The position numbers and the translations under genes were made by a program. From Candidatus Aminicenantes bacterium (GTDB lineage: Bacteria > Acidobacteriota > Aminicenantia > Aminicenantales > UBA4085), in NCBI GenBank assembly GCA_026393855.1, contig JAPKZJ010000023.1, positions 1-48,833 of the forward strand: DNA of 48,833 bases, written 5' to 3'. Each line of letters opens with the position of its first letter. Position 1 is the first letter of the stretch. The notes beneath the pieces were generated by a model, which saw only the letters and a program-made list of their open reading frames with translations, had not been told where the DNA came from and searched no databases. Positions 1 to 7,177 of the stretch are shown here, piece by piece.

Positions 1-72
1 GCCGGCCATGAAGAGCAGGAGCAAACCGATGGATAGAGCCAGGATGATGAAAACCTTGCGGCGGACGGTCAT
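1..72 (-). CDS. Partial CDS: N-terminus of a membrane or secreted protein
   Basis: Only the first 24 codons lie in the window, reading off the left edge. The start MTVRRKVFIILALSIGLLLL has a short basic head followed by a hydrophobic run, so it is a signal peptide or a first transmembrane helix. A Shine-Dalgarno AAGGAG stands about 12 nt before the ATG (on the minus strand, near 88). The family cannot be named from so little sequence. Confidence 0.55.
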   Translation of the reverse strand, partial: MTVRRKVFIILALSIGLLLLFMAG

Positions 73-117
73 GGGCCTTGGTCAGGCTCCTTCCAATGGT
101 AGCCCAATTGTACCCCT

Positions 118-150
118 TTCCGCGGCCGATGGGAAACAACGGCCGCGGAA
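118..150 (-). terminator. Perfect 11-bp hairpin after tRNA-Val
   Basis: Positions 118-128 (TTCCGCGGCCG) and 140-150 (CGGCCGCGGAA) are perfect inverted repeats with an 11-nt loop. It lies just past the 3' end of the leftward tRNA-Val. No T-run follows on the minus strand, so it may be a processing or stabilising hairpin, or a terminator without a U tract. Confidence 0.45.
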
Positions 151-160
151 GGATGGAACT

Positions 161-235
161 TGGTGGGCGGTGCAGGATTCGAACCTGCGGCCACCGGCGT
201 GTAAAACCGATGCTCTACCGCTGAGCTAACCGCCC
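161..235 (-). tRNA. tRNA-Val (anticodon TAC)
   Basis: On the minus strand the gene begins GGGCGGTTAGCTCAGCGGTA and ends with an encoded CCA. The 7-bp acceptor stem is GGGCGGT/ACCGCCC with discriminator A. The D arm is GCTC/GAGC. The anticodon loop TTTACAC gives anticodon TAC (valine). The T arm contains GGTTCGAATCC. All cloverleaf arms pair. Confidence 0.96.
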
Positions 236-249
236 TCGTTTCCCCCGGG

Positions 250-277
250 ATTATAGCCCATCCCGGGCCAAACGCAA
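250..277 (-). promoter_or_regulatory. Promoter of tRNA-Val
   Basis: Reading leftward, a perfect -10 box TATAAT lies at 255-250, about 15 nt before the tRNA 5' end. A weak -35 box TTGCGT at 277-272 gives a 16-nt spacer. The perfect -10 box in GC-rich DNA is the main support. Confidence 0.6.
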
Positions 278-312
278 CGCCGCCCGGCCGCCCCCGGATC
301 GCCTTTCCGCGG

Positions 313-341
313 TTGACATAAGCCAAGGGCTATGTTAAGGT
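313..341 (+). promoter_or_regulatory. Candidate promoter of the rplU operon
   Basis: A perfect -35 box TTGACA lies at 313-318. With a 17-nt spacer the -10 position (336-341, TAAGGT) matches the consensus only at three places, so the -35 box carries the call. The position, about 50 nt before rplU, fits the start of the long rightward operon. Confidence 0.35.
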
Positions 342-388
342 TAGCCCCTATTTTTGTCTCTCGAACTCCAAACAAAGGTAGATAACCG

Positions 389-928
389 ATGCTGGCTGTA
401 ATCAAGACGGGCGGAAAGCAGTATGTCGTCAAGGTCGGCGACACCCTCCATGTGGAAAGGCTCGCCTATGCGGCGGGCCAGAAGGTCCTCTTCGACCAGG
501 TGTTGCTCATCGACGACGGCGCCGTGACCGAGATCGGCACCCCCGTCCTCGAGAAGGCCGTGGTCAAGGCCGAGGTGGTCAAGATCTTTCGGGACGAGAA
601 AATTCTGGTTTTCAAGAAGAAACGCCGGAAACAGTATCGACGCACCCGCGGCCATCGGCAGACGCTGACCGAGGTCAAGATTCTGGCCATCTACCCCGAT
701 ACGGCCGTCGTTCCGGCCGATGAGCTCAAGATCGAGGCGCCTCCGGCCGTGGCCCCCAAGGCCACCCCGAAGCCGTCGCCCAAGCCTAAGCCCAAGGCGG
801 CCAAGCCCGAGCCCAAGGCCGAGCCCATCCCCGCGGCCAAACCGGCCAAGGCCAAAGCCAAGGCCGCCAAGCCCGCGGCGAAAAAGCCTGCGATCAAGAA
901 GCCCAAGGCCAAGAAGGCCGCCAAGTAA
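389..928 (+). CDS. rplU: 50S ribosomal protein L21 with long Ala/Lys/Pro tail
   Basis: L21 binds 23S rRNA in the large subunit. Residues 1-105 are a normal L21, starting MLAVIKTGGKQYVVKVGDTL and including the basic stretch FKKKRRKQYRRTRGHRQ. The usual length is about 100-105 residues; here about 74 more follow, almost only Ala, Lys and Pro (repeats of the type PKPKPKAAKP), resembling histone H1 tails. The start is supported by AAAGGTAG upstream. It is the first gene of the operon, 26 nt before rpmA, the usual L21-L27-Obg order. The tail is probably disordered and could bind RNA or DNA; its role is unknown. Confidence 0.96.
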   Translation: MLAVIKTGGKQYVVKVGDTLHVERLAYAAGQKVLFDQVLLIDDGAVTEIGTPVLEKAVVKAEVVKIFRDEKILVFKKKRRKQYRRTRGHRQTLTEVKILAIYPDTAVVPADELKIEAPPAVAPKATPKPSPKPKPKAAKPEPKAEPIPAAKPAKAKAKAAKPAAKKPAIKKPKAKKAAK

Positions 929-954
929 GCGCGTAATCGAGAAGGAGATCGACG

Positions 955-1209
955 ATGGCCACGAAAAGAGGAAGCGGCGTAGGCCGCAACGGTCGGGATA
1001 GCCAGTCCAAGCGGCTGGGCGTCAAGAACTACGGCGGACAGACGGTCAAGGGCGGTTCCATTCTAGTGCGCCAGCGGGGCACGCCGTTCAAGCCCGGCAA
1101 GAACGTCGGGCGCGGTGGGGACGACACCCTTTTCGCCAAGATCGCCGGAGTGGTCCACTTCGAAGACAAGGGGAAGAAGGGGAAATTCGTCTCGGTTCTG
1201 CCGGTCTGA
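955..1209 (+). CDS. rpmA: 50S ribosomal protein L27
   Basis: L27 reaches the peptidyl-transferase centre of the ribosome with its N-terminus. The 84-residue product starts [20 protein letters not shown] and keeps the glycine-rich, basic head ([17 protein letters not shown]). Length is normal for the family. There is no N-terminal extension of the kind that is cleaved in Firmicutes. A strong Shine-Dalgarno (GAAGGAGAT) precedes the ATG. It sits between rplU and obg. Confidence 0.97.
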   Translation: MATKRGSGVGRNGRDSQSKRLGVKNYGGQTVKGGSILVRQRGTPFKPGKNVGRGGDDTLFAKIAGVVHFEDKGKKGKFVSVLPV

Positions 1210-1247
1210 CCGACTGATCCGCGACCGATACATTTCCCTTCGCCAGC

Positions 1248-2279
1248 ATGTTCATCGACCAGGTTAAGGTCTTTCTGCACGCCGGGCGGGGGGGGGATGG
1301 ATGCGTCAGCTTCCGCCGCGAGGCCGGAGTGCCGCGCGGCGGCCCGGACGGCGGCCACGGCGGGCGCGGCGGCAACGTCGTCCTGACCGTGGAGGCGGGC
1401 CTGAACACCCTGTCCTTCTTCCGCTTCCACCCCATCAACAAAGCCAAGAACGGCGCTCCCGGCGAAGGAAATAACCGCAGCGGCAAGCGCGGCGCCGATC
1501 TCGATCTCCGCGTCCCCATCGGCACGGTGGTCAAGGTCGCCTCGACCGGCGAGATCGTGCATGATCTCCTCACGCCCGGCGAGCGGACCATCGCGGCCGC
1601 GGGGGGCAAGGGCGGCCGGGGCAACGCTTCATTCGCCAGGGCTACTCATCAAGCGCCGCGCGAGCATGAGCCCGGGCGGGAGGGCGAGGAGCGCGAGCTT
1701 GTCCTGGAGCTCAAGCTGATCGCCGACGCGGGGCTGATCGGATTCCCCAACGTCGGCAAATCCACTCTCATCACCCGCATCTCGGCCGCCCGGCCCGTGA
1801 TCGCCGACTACCCGTTCACGACTCTGATCCCGAATCTCGGCGTCGTCGACGCCGGGGGAGATACGAGCTTCGTCGTGGCCGATATCCCCGGCCTGATCGA
1901 GGGCGCCCATCTCGGCCAAGGCTTGGGCATCCAATTTCTGCGGCATGTCGAACGGACCAAGGTCCTGGTCCATTTGATCGACGTCTCCCCGTACTCGGGA
2001 CGCGATCCGGTCCGGGATTTCCGGGTTATCATGAAGGAGCTCGAGGCTTTCAATCCTGAGCTGGCCCGCCGGCCTCAGGTCATCGTGGCCAACAAAATCG
2101 ATCTGCTTGGGGAGGACCGTTCCCGGCTGACGGCCGTCCGCAAGATGGCGGCCCGGCGGAAGCTGCCGTTTGTGGCTCTGTCGGCCATTAAATCCGAAGG
2201 CGTGGCTGCCCTGAAATCCCTCCTGGCCGAAGAGATCGCCAAGCGGAAAGCCGCAGAGAAAGCGCAGGACCGGCCATGA
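1248..2279 (+). CDS. obgE: Obg GTPase, ribosome assembly
   Basis: Obg (CgtA) is an essential GTPase in late 50S assembly and stress response. The N-terminal glycine-rich Obg fold (about 1-158) is clear from RGGPDGGHGGRGGNVVL. The G domain follows, with G1 GFPNVGKST at about 165-173, G3 DIPG at about 212-215 and G4 NKID at about 282-285. The 343-residue protein ends soon after the G domain, so the variable C-terminal domain is absent or very short. Its stop overlaps the nadD start by 4 nt (ATGA), pointing to coupled translation. Confidence 0.96.
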   Translation: MFIDQVKVFLHAGRGGDGCVSFRREAGVPRGGPDGGHGGRGGNVVLTVEAGLNTLSFFRFHPINKAKNGAPGEGNNRSGKRGADLDLRVPIGTVVKVASTGEIVHDLLTPGERTIAAAGGKGGRGNASFARATHQAPREHEPGREGEERELVLELKLIADAGLIGFPNVGKSTLITRISAARPVIADYPFTTLIPNLGVVDAGGDTSFVVADIPGLIEGAHLGQGLGIQFLRHVERTKVLVHLIDVSPYSGRDPVRDFRVIMKELEAFNPELARRPQVIVANKIDLLGEDRSRLTAVRKMAARRKLPFVALSAIKSEGVAALKSLLAEEIAKRKAAEKAQDRP

Positions 2280-2944
2280 AGCGGCCGCGTCGGATCGCCA
2301 TCTTCGGCGGGACTTTTGATCCAATCCACGCCGGCCACTTGCGCTCGGCCCGAATCGTCGGGCGGCGGTTCGGCCTGGACCGGATCCTGTTCGTCCCCGC
2401 CTCCATTCCGCCGCACAAGGCCCGCCCGGACATGGCGCCGGCTGCGGAACGTTACCGGATGGTCCAACTGGCCGTGGCCGGACGGGGTGGCTGGACGGTC
2501 AGCCCGGTCGAGATCCGGGCCGGCGGGACGTCGTATTCCATCCGGACCATCGAGCGGATGCGCCGCCGGTTCCCCGGGGCCCATCTGTTCTTCATCACGG
2601 GAGCAGATGCCTTCCGGGACATCAAGACGTGGCGGGAGTGGGAGCGGGTCCTGCGGAGCTGCGTGTTCATCGTGACCACGCGGCCGGGGGCCGGCCTCGA
2701 GGCTTCCGTCCGCGGCCTTGGGCCGAAATACGCCGGCTGCATTCGAAAGCTCGGCCGGACGGGCTCCGTCCGCGAGGACGAGCTTATTCCCGGCCGGATC
2801 TTTCTGCTTCCGATCGACGCCCTGTCGGTGTCCTCGACCGAAATCCGGAAGCGGGCCCGTCTGGACCGCCCCTTGGGGCGGCTCGCCCCGCCGGCCGTGG
2901 CCGCCCATATCCGGGCCAGGCGATTATACGAAGGAGGATTCTGA
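2276..2944 (+). CDS. nadD: Nicotinate-nucleotide adenylyltransferase
   Basis: NadD joins nicotinate mononucleotide and ATP to deamido-NAD, the step before NAD synthetase. The nucleotidyltransferase motif GGTFDPIHAGHL is at residues 11-22 and the C-terminal ATP-contact motif SSTEIR at about 186-191. Length (222) is normal. It overlaps obg by 4 nt. The NadE that uses its product is encoded about 4 kb away on the other strand (7178-7990), so the window carries the last two steps of NAD synthesis. Confidence 0.95.
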   Translation: MKRPRRIAIFGGTFDPIHAGHLRSARIVGRRFGLDRILFVPASIPPHKARPDMAPAAERYRMVQLAVAGRGGWTVSPVEIRAGGTSYSIRTIERMRRRFPGAHLFFITGADAFRDIKTWREWERVLRSCVFIVTTRPGAGLEASVRGLGPKYAGCIRKLGRTGSVREDELIPGRIFLLPIDALSVSSTEIRKRARLDRPLGRLAPPAVAAHIRARRLYEGGF

Positions 2945-2951
2945 TCCACCC

Positions 2952-3329
2952 ATGACCAATGCGACGACCGACACGAAAAAGCTGGACAAAAGAGGCCTTC
3001 CCTCCGCCTTGAAGACGACGGCCAAGGCGGCCCTTGATAAAAAGGCCGAGGATCTGCGAATTCTCGACCTGCGCGGCACCTCCGCGTTCACCGATTTTTT
3101 CGTCATCCTGCACGGCCATTCAGGCCGCCAGAACGCGGCCATCGCCGACGGCATCGAAGAGGCGCTCAAGAAGATCAAGATCCGGCCGTTGGGAGTCGAG
3201 GGCCGGGCTCACGGAGAGTGGATCCTGATGGACTACGGGTTCTTTCTTGTCCACATCTTCTCCCGGGCGGCTCGGGATTATTACGCCATGGAAAAGCTCT
3301 GGGCCGACGCGCCCCGGGCGTCTTATTGA
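2952..3329 (+). CDS. rsfS: Ribosomal silencing factor RsfS
   Basis: RsfS binds L14 on the 50S subunit and blocks joining with 30S when nutrients are short. The 125-residue product contains the family core with FTDFFVILHGHSGRQNAAIA, then EGRAHGEWILMDYGFFLVHI. I chose the ATG at 2952, 15 nt after AAGGAGG (2931-2937); the longer open frame upstream lies inside nadD. The order nadD-rsfS-rlmH is common in bacteria and supports the call. Confidence 0.93.
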   Translation: MTNATTDTKKLDKRGLPSALKTTAKAALDKKAEDLRILDLRGTSAFTDFFVILHGHSGRQNAAIADGIEEALKKIKIRPLGVEGRAHGEWILMDYGFFLVHIFSRAARDYYAMEKLWADAPRASY

Positions 3330-3342
3330 GCCGGACCGCGGC

Positions 3343-3810
3343 GTGCAAATCAAGCTGTTGTGGCCGGGCCGGGCCAAGCTGCCGGGCATCCCCGAGCTCC
3401 AGGCTCATTACCTCAAACGCATCACCGACCTCATGCCGACCCGCTTGATCGAGACGTCGGCGGCCAAGGGCCTGGACGAAAAGGCGGCCAAAAAAATCCT
3501 GGAAATCGAGGCCGCGGGTCTTGAAAAGCAGATCAAAGACGATTATATTGTCACCCTCTTTGACCGAGGCCGCGAGATGAGCTCGCCCGAGCTGGCCCGG
3601 TTTTTCGAGGGGCGCGCCGTCGCGGGGACCCGGTCGGTAGCCTTCCTGGTGGGGGGCTTCCTGGGGTTGGCGCCGCGCCTGCTGGAAAGGGCCGACTTGT
3701 GTTTGTCCTTGTCTCGCATGACATATTCGCACGAGCTCTGCCGTCTCGTACTGATGGAACAAATCTTCCGAGCGCTTTCGCTCATGAAAGGGAGACCGTA
3801 TGCTAAATAA
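3343..3810 (+). CDS. rlmH: 23S rRNA (pseudouridine-1915 N3) methyltransferase
   Basis: RlmH is a SPOUT methyltransferase acting on pseudouridine 1915 of 23S rRNA in 70S ribosomes. The 155-residue product has the expected length and the SAM-knot region FLVGGFLGLAPRLLERADLC, with the family C-terminal end KGRPYAK. No ATG fits; I chose the GTG at 3343, 13 nt after rsfS, because the homologous region begins there (QIKLLWPGRAK). The end overlaps the next gene by 11 nt. Confidence 0.92.
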   Translation: MQIKLLWPGRAKLPGIPELQAHYLKRITDLMPTRLIETSAAKGLDEKAAKKILEIEAAGLEKQIKDDYIVTLFDRGREMSSPELARFFEGRAVAGTRSVAFLVGGFLGLAPRLLERADLCLSLSRMTYSHELCRLVLMEQIFRALSLMKGRPYAK

Positions 3811-4174
3811 GAAGCCGGTCCTGACCAAGAAAGAGATTGAGGAATACCGCAAGAAGCTGGCCGACCGCCGCAACGATCTCGTCAACAAGCTGAGCGAATT
3901 CCGGAACGAAAGCAAACAGGTCGAGACGGATATCGCCCAGGACCTGGCCGACAAGGCCGAGAGCTCCTACACCAAGGAATTCCTGCTCAGCATGTCCGAC
4001 GCCGAAAGGGACGAGCTGCTTCAGATCGATGCCGCCCTGAAGCGCATCGACAAGCGCGAATTCGGAAACTGCCTAATGTGCCAGAAAGAAATCGGCAAGA
4101 AACGGTTGAGCCATCTGCCCTGGGCGCCCCTATGCATCGAATGCGAGGAAAAGGCCGAGACGGAGTGCGCCTGA
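3800..4174 (+). CDS. DksA/TraR-family zinc-finger protein
   Basis: This family binds in the secondary channel of RNA polymerase and adjusts transcription, in E. coli together with ppGpp. The 124-residue protein has an N-terminal coiled coil (about 8-85) and a C4 zinc finger with C91, C94, C112 and C115, the usual spacing CX2C-17-CX2C. The acidic coil tip (DAERDE) is compatible with a DksA/TraR or YteA type. Overlap with rlmH by 11 nt puts it in the operon. Whether it acts like DksA or is a minor TraR relative is not decided by sequence. Confidence 0.88.
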   Translation: MLNKKPVLTKKEIEEYRKKLADRRNDLVNKLSEFRNESKQVETDIAQDLADKAESSYTKEFLLSMSDAERDELLQIDAALKRIDKREFGNCLMCQKEIGKKRLSHLPWAPLCIECEEKAETECA

Positions 4175-4893
4175 CCGGAAGGTTGGGAGCGCGCCTCCTC
4201 GAATTGCTTGTCTTCCCTTCCGCCTGCCGCCTGTGCGGCCGTTTACTGGATGGGCCTGGCGAGCGCGTGCTCTGCCCGGACTGTATATCCGGCTTGTCGC
4301 CGCTCCATGGCCCGGTTTGCCCGTCCTGCGGCCGAGGTTTCGGCGCCGCGGTCGATCCCCATCTTTGCGGCGACTGCCTGGTATCCCCGCCCCCGTTTTC
4401 GCGGCACCGCTCGGCCGGGCTTTACGGCGGAACCCTGAAAGAAGCGCTGCTCCTGTTCAAATTCCGCAAATACCGGCCGCTGGCCAAGCCGCTGGGCTCG
4501 TTTGTCGCTTCCGCTCTGCGCGGGGAAGAGGCCCTCTGGGAGGATGGCGTCTTCGTCCCCGTGCCGCTTCACAAAAAGCGGCGGCGGCAGCGGGGCTTCA
4601 ACCAGGCCGAAGCCTTGGCCGGGGAATTGAGCCGGCTGACGGGACGGCCCGTCGAGACCCGGGCCCTGCGGCGGATGGCCGATATCCCGCCGCAGACGAG
4701 GCTGGGGAAGGCCGAACGCCGGGCCAATGTCCGGGGGGCGTTTAAAGTCGTGCGGCCGGACCGGATCCGCGGCCGCGTCATCGTGCTCGTGGACGACGTC
4801 TTCACGACGGGCTCGACCCTGGGCGAGTGCGCCCGCGAGCTGCGGCGGGCGGGCGCGGCCGACGTTCGCGCCGTGACCATCGCCCAGGCCTGA
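4165..4893 (+). CDS. ComF-type phosphoribosyltransferase
   Basis: ComF proteins are needed for DNA uptake in several bacteria and carry a phosphoribosyltransferase fold. Eight cysteines in two clusters (C21, C24, C37, C40; C52, C55, C68, C71 from the GTG start) look like two zinc knuckles. The PRPP loop VLVDDVFTTGST lies near residues 212-224. I chose GTG 4165, which overlaps the dksA-like stop and has GAGGAAAAGG upstream; an in-frame ATG at 4141 is the alternative. Last gene of the operon; repeat element A1 follows 16 nt later. Confidence 0.87.
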   Translation: MRLTGRLGARLLELLVFPSACRLCGRLLDGPGERVLCPDCISGLSPLHGPVCPSCGRGFGAAVDPHLCGDCLVSPPPFSRHRSAGLYGGTLKEALLLFKFRKYRPLAKPLGSFVASALRGEEALWEDGVFVPVPLHKKRRRQRGFNQAEALAGELSRLTGRPVETRALRRMADIPPQTRLGKAERRANVRGAFKVVRPDRIRGRVIVLVDDVFTTGSTLGECARELRRAGAADVRAVTIAQA

Positions 4894-4909
4894 GCAGGGA
4901 TAAAACAAT

Positions 4910-5247
4910 TTCTTCTCCCATCTCGGGAAACATCAGCGGTTTGGAGTGTCGGCCAACGGCGAAACCGCGCGGGTTCCGGCTTTTTACGCCTCTCCGCGAG
5001 GGCACCCAACGGGCGCCGGGGCTGTTTGAGCACGCGACCATCTAAAGGAATCGAAACAGAGTGGGTGGTCTCCATAACCGAGAGATCTCGAATGCGGAGT
5101 TCCGCCCTCGCGGGGACTGTCGAAACGAAGTCCCGACGAGGACTGCGAAACGCTGGAGGCGCCGAGCGGATTAGCGTGAAAAGGAGTGGTGAACCCGCGC
5201 CGCCGGGACGACACTCCGGACCGCGTTTCCCGGAATCGGGAGAAGAA
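4910..5247. repeat. Interspersed repeat family A, copy 1
   Basis: About 338 bp, close to 90% identical by eye to 12790-13132 and mosaically related to 5927-6475. Ends are imperfect inverted repeats (left TTCTTCTCCC...CGGGAAAC, right GTTTCCCGG...GGGAGAAGAA). An internal hairpin pairs 5106-5117 with 5130-5141. Frames inside it are short and not conserved, so no protein is called. It fills the spacer between comF and the hsp20 terminator. Confidence 0.85.
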
Positions 5248-5248
5248 C

Positions 5249-5282
5249 CAAAAAAAAGGGGAGGCGGCGAACCGCCTCCCTT
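5249..5282 (-). terminator. Rho-independent terminator of hsp20
   Basis: Inverted repeat GGGAGGCGG (5259-5267) / CCGCCTCCC (5272-5280) with a 4-nt loop. On the minus strand it is followed by a run of eight or nine T (A-run 5249-5257). It lies 20 nt beyond the hsp20 stop. A textbook intrinsic terminator. Confidence 0.93.
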
Positions 5283-5302
5283 GGTTTACGGAACCCGCGC
5301 GC

Positions 5303-5761
5303 TTACTTCTTCTCGGCGGGGGTGACGATCTTGACGGTGCGGGGCTTGAGCTCCTGCCGCTTGGGCATCGTGATCCGCAGGACGCCGTTCTCGTACTCGG
5401 CCTTGATGGATTCGGGGTCGATCGAGTTGGGCATGGTGAAGGCCCGGTAGAAGGAGCCGTAGGACCGCTCGATGCGGTGGTAGTTCTCCTCCTTGGTTTC
5501 CTTCTCGAACTTCCGCTCGCCCTTCAGCTGAAGGGTGTTGTCCTCGATCCGGATCTCGATGTCCTTCTCGGCGATGCCGGGGACTTCGGCCGTCAGGACG
5601 AGCTCGTTCTCTGTCTCGTAGATGTCCACGGACGGAGCCCAAGCGCTGGGCGTCAGCTCTTTGTCCTCGCCGCGGCCGGCGAAAACGTCTTCAAACGCCC
5701 GATTCATCCTTTCGCGCAGCGTGACCATATCCCGGAAGGGATCCCAACGAATAATAGCCAT
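5303..5761 (-). CDS. Hsp20/alpha-crystallin small heat-shock protein
   Basis: Small heat-shock proteins hold unfolding proteins in an ATP-independent way as cytoplasmic oligomers. The 152-residue product begins MAIIRWDPFRDMVTLRERMN, typical of bacterial class A Hsp20. The alpha-crystallin domain spans about 45-140 with EVPGIAEKDIEIRIEDN and the end motif NGVLRITMPK; a C-terminal VKIV fits the IXI tail anchor. A perfect AAGGAGGT precedes the ATG. It is a single gene with its own terminator, behind a very AT-rich leader (5762-5936). No CIRCE operator is visible. Confidence 0.95.
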   Translation of the reverse strand: MAIIRWDPFRDMVTLRERMNRAFEDVFAGRGEDKELTPSAWAPSVDIYETENELVLTAEVPGIAEKDIEIRIEDNTLQLKGERKFEKETKEENYHRIERSYGSFYRAFTMPNSIDPESIKAEYENGVLRITMPKRQELKPRTVKIVTPAEKK

Positions 5762-5936
5762 TGAAAAACCTCCTTAGGTTTGCGTTTACCCATATAATCT
5801 AATATCTTAGTATTAATATGTCAAGTATTCTTATTAAATCGTAGTTAAATATAATTCAGATATATCTATGTACGTAAACAATGTATTATTAATTATATAA
5901 AATAATTTTATAAAAAATTCGGATAAAAATATTTTC
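5762..5936. promoter_or_regulatory. AT-rich leader island upstream of hsp20
   Basis: About 170 bp made almost only of A and T (for example 5880-5920), in sharp contrast to the GC-rich genes around it. No reading frame is present. It contains the hsp20 promoter and reaches into the left end of repeat A3. It may be curved promoter DNA or a binding region for a nucleoid protein such as the AT-hook protein at 38172-38828 (inference). Confidence 0.6.
5796..5824 (-). promoter_or_regulatory. Promoter of hsp20
   Basis: Reading leftward, TTGACA at 5824-5819, a 17-nt spacer, then TAGATT at 5801-5796. The -35 box is perfect, the -10 box matches four of six. It is a housekeeping-sigma type box rather than a sigma-32 type. 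The AT-rich DNA above it could act as UP elements. Confidence 0.6.
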
Positions 5937-6475
5937 GATCTTTTCCAGATTCTAGGAAAACTATAGCGGTTCTGAGTACCGGCCAACGGCGATATCGCGA
6001 GGGCGGCGCCTTGTCCCGAAGGCGCATAACACTTTTAATCTCAATGATATCACCGCCCCTGCCCCTCCTTCAAGGAGGGGCTTGGTTCGCGCCTTCGGCT
6101 GCTGGTGCTGAGGGAAGCCAACCCTCGCGGGGACGATCGAAACGACGTCCCTACGAGGACTGCGAAGCCCTGCGGCCGCCGAGGGCTGTTTGAGCACGCG
6201 ACCATCTGACGGAATCGAAACGGAGTGGGTGGTCCCCAAGACCGGTAGATCTCGAATGCGGAGTTCCGCCCTCGCGGGGACGGTCGGGGCGACGTCCCGA
6301 TGAGGACTGCGAAGCGCTGGAGGCGCCGAAGAGAACTGTGGGAAAAGGCGAGTAGAGCCCGAAGCCGCCCTCGCGAGGACCGTTGAAGCAACTGTCCTGG
6401 CGAGGACTACCAAGGCGTTGCCGGGACGGTACTTAGAGCCGCGTTTCCCGGAATCGAGAGAAGATCAAAATATTT
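5927..6475. repeat. Interspersed repeat family A, copy 3 (long, divergent)
   Basis: About 549 bp. Parts match copies 1 and 2 (for example 6184-6330), with extra internal sequence. The ends are inverted repeats that run further out than in the other copies: left AAATATTTTCGATCTTTTCC, right GATCAAAATATTT at 6463-6475. The ends differ in sequence from copies 1 and 2 but still match each other. It lies between the hsp20 leader and the rsmI stop (6481). Confidence 0.75.
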
Positions 6476-6480
6476 GAGAT

Positions 6481-7161
6481 TTATTCCCTGGTTTTTCCGC
6501 CTACGAGGACGGTCAGCTCTCCCTTAAAGACGCGCCCCTTGGTTTGGGTGGCCAATTCGGAGGCTGATCCGCGGAGGAACTCCTCATAGATCTTGGTCAA
6601 TTCGCGGGCGATGACGACCGGCCGGTCGCCGAGGGTTTTCTGGACGGCTTCAAGAAACGCTTCGATCTTGCGGCCGGGCAAATAAAAGATCAGCGTCGCG
6701 TCCTGTTCGGCCAAGGCGACCAAGGCTTTGCGAAGCCCCTCGGACTTCGGCGGCGGGAAGCCGGCGAATAGGAATCTATGGGTGGGCAGGCCCGCGGCGC
6801 AGAGCGCCGTGGTGACGGCCGAGGGGCCGGGAATCGGAACCACCCGCAAACCCTCGCGGACGGCCTCCCGCACCAGCCGGAAGCCCGGATCGGAGATGGC
6901 CGGCGTCCCGGCATCCGAGACGAGGGCCACGTCCTTGCCTTCTTTCAGCAGGCCGATCAGCATCGGGATGCGGGCCCCTTCACGCGGTTGGTAATGGCTG
7001 ATGAGGCGGTTCTTGATCTCGTAGCGGGCCAGCAGAAGCGCCGTCCGGCGGGTGTCCTCGCAGGCAATCGCCGCCGCCTCCTTGAGAATCCGGAGGGCCC
7101 GGAAGGTGACGTCTTCCAGGTTCCCGATGGGGGTTGCGACGACGAACAGGGTTCCGGCCAT
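6481..7161 (-). CDS. rsmI: 16S rRNA (cytidine-1402 2'-O) methyltransferase
   Basis: RsmI methylates the ribose of C1402 in the decoding centre of 16S rRNA using SAM. The tetrapyrrole-methylase fold shows in LFVVATPIGNLEDVTFRAL near the start, the glycine-rich SDAGTPAISDPG loop and VPIPGPSAVTTAL. Length 226 is near the catalytic domain only, without a long C-terminal extension. It starts 16 nt after the nadE stop and is probably the last gene of the nitrilase-nadE-rsmI operon. Confidence 0.94.
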   Translation of the reverse strand: MAGTLFVVATPIGNLEDVTFRALRILKEAAAIACEDTRRTALLLARYEIKNRLISHYQPREGARIPMLIGLLKEGKDVALVSDAGTPAISDPGFRLVREAVREGLRVVPIPGPSAVTTALCAAGLPTHRFLFAGFPPPKSEGLRKALVALAEQDATLIFYLPGRKIEAFLEAVQKTLGDRPVVIARELTKIYEEFLRGSASELATQTKGRVFKGELTVLVGGKTRE

Positions 7162-7177
7162 GGGAGCGGGTCCCGCC

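Noticed and set aside
5026-5325. Short proteins encoded within repeat family A
   Set aside because: The frames are not kept between copies A1, A2 and A3 and show no start signals; the conserved feature is the inverted-repeat structure.
5762-5936. CIRCE/HrcA operator for hsp20
   Set aside because: No TTAGCACTC-N9-GAGTGCTAA or close form is present in the leader.
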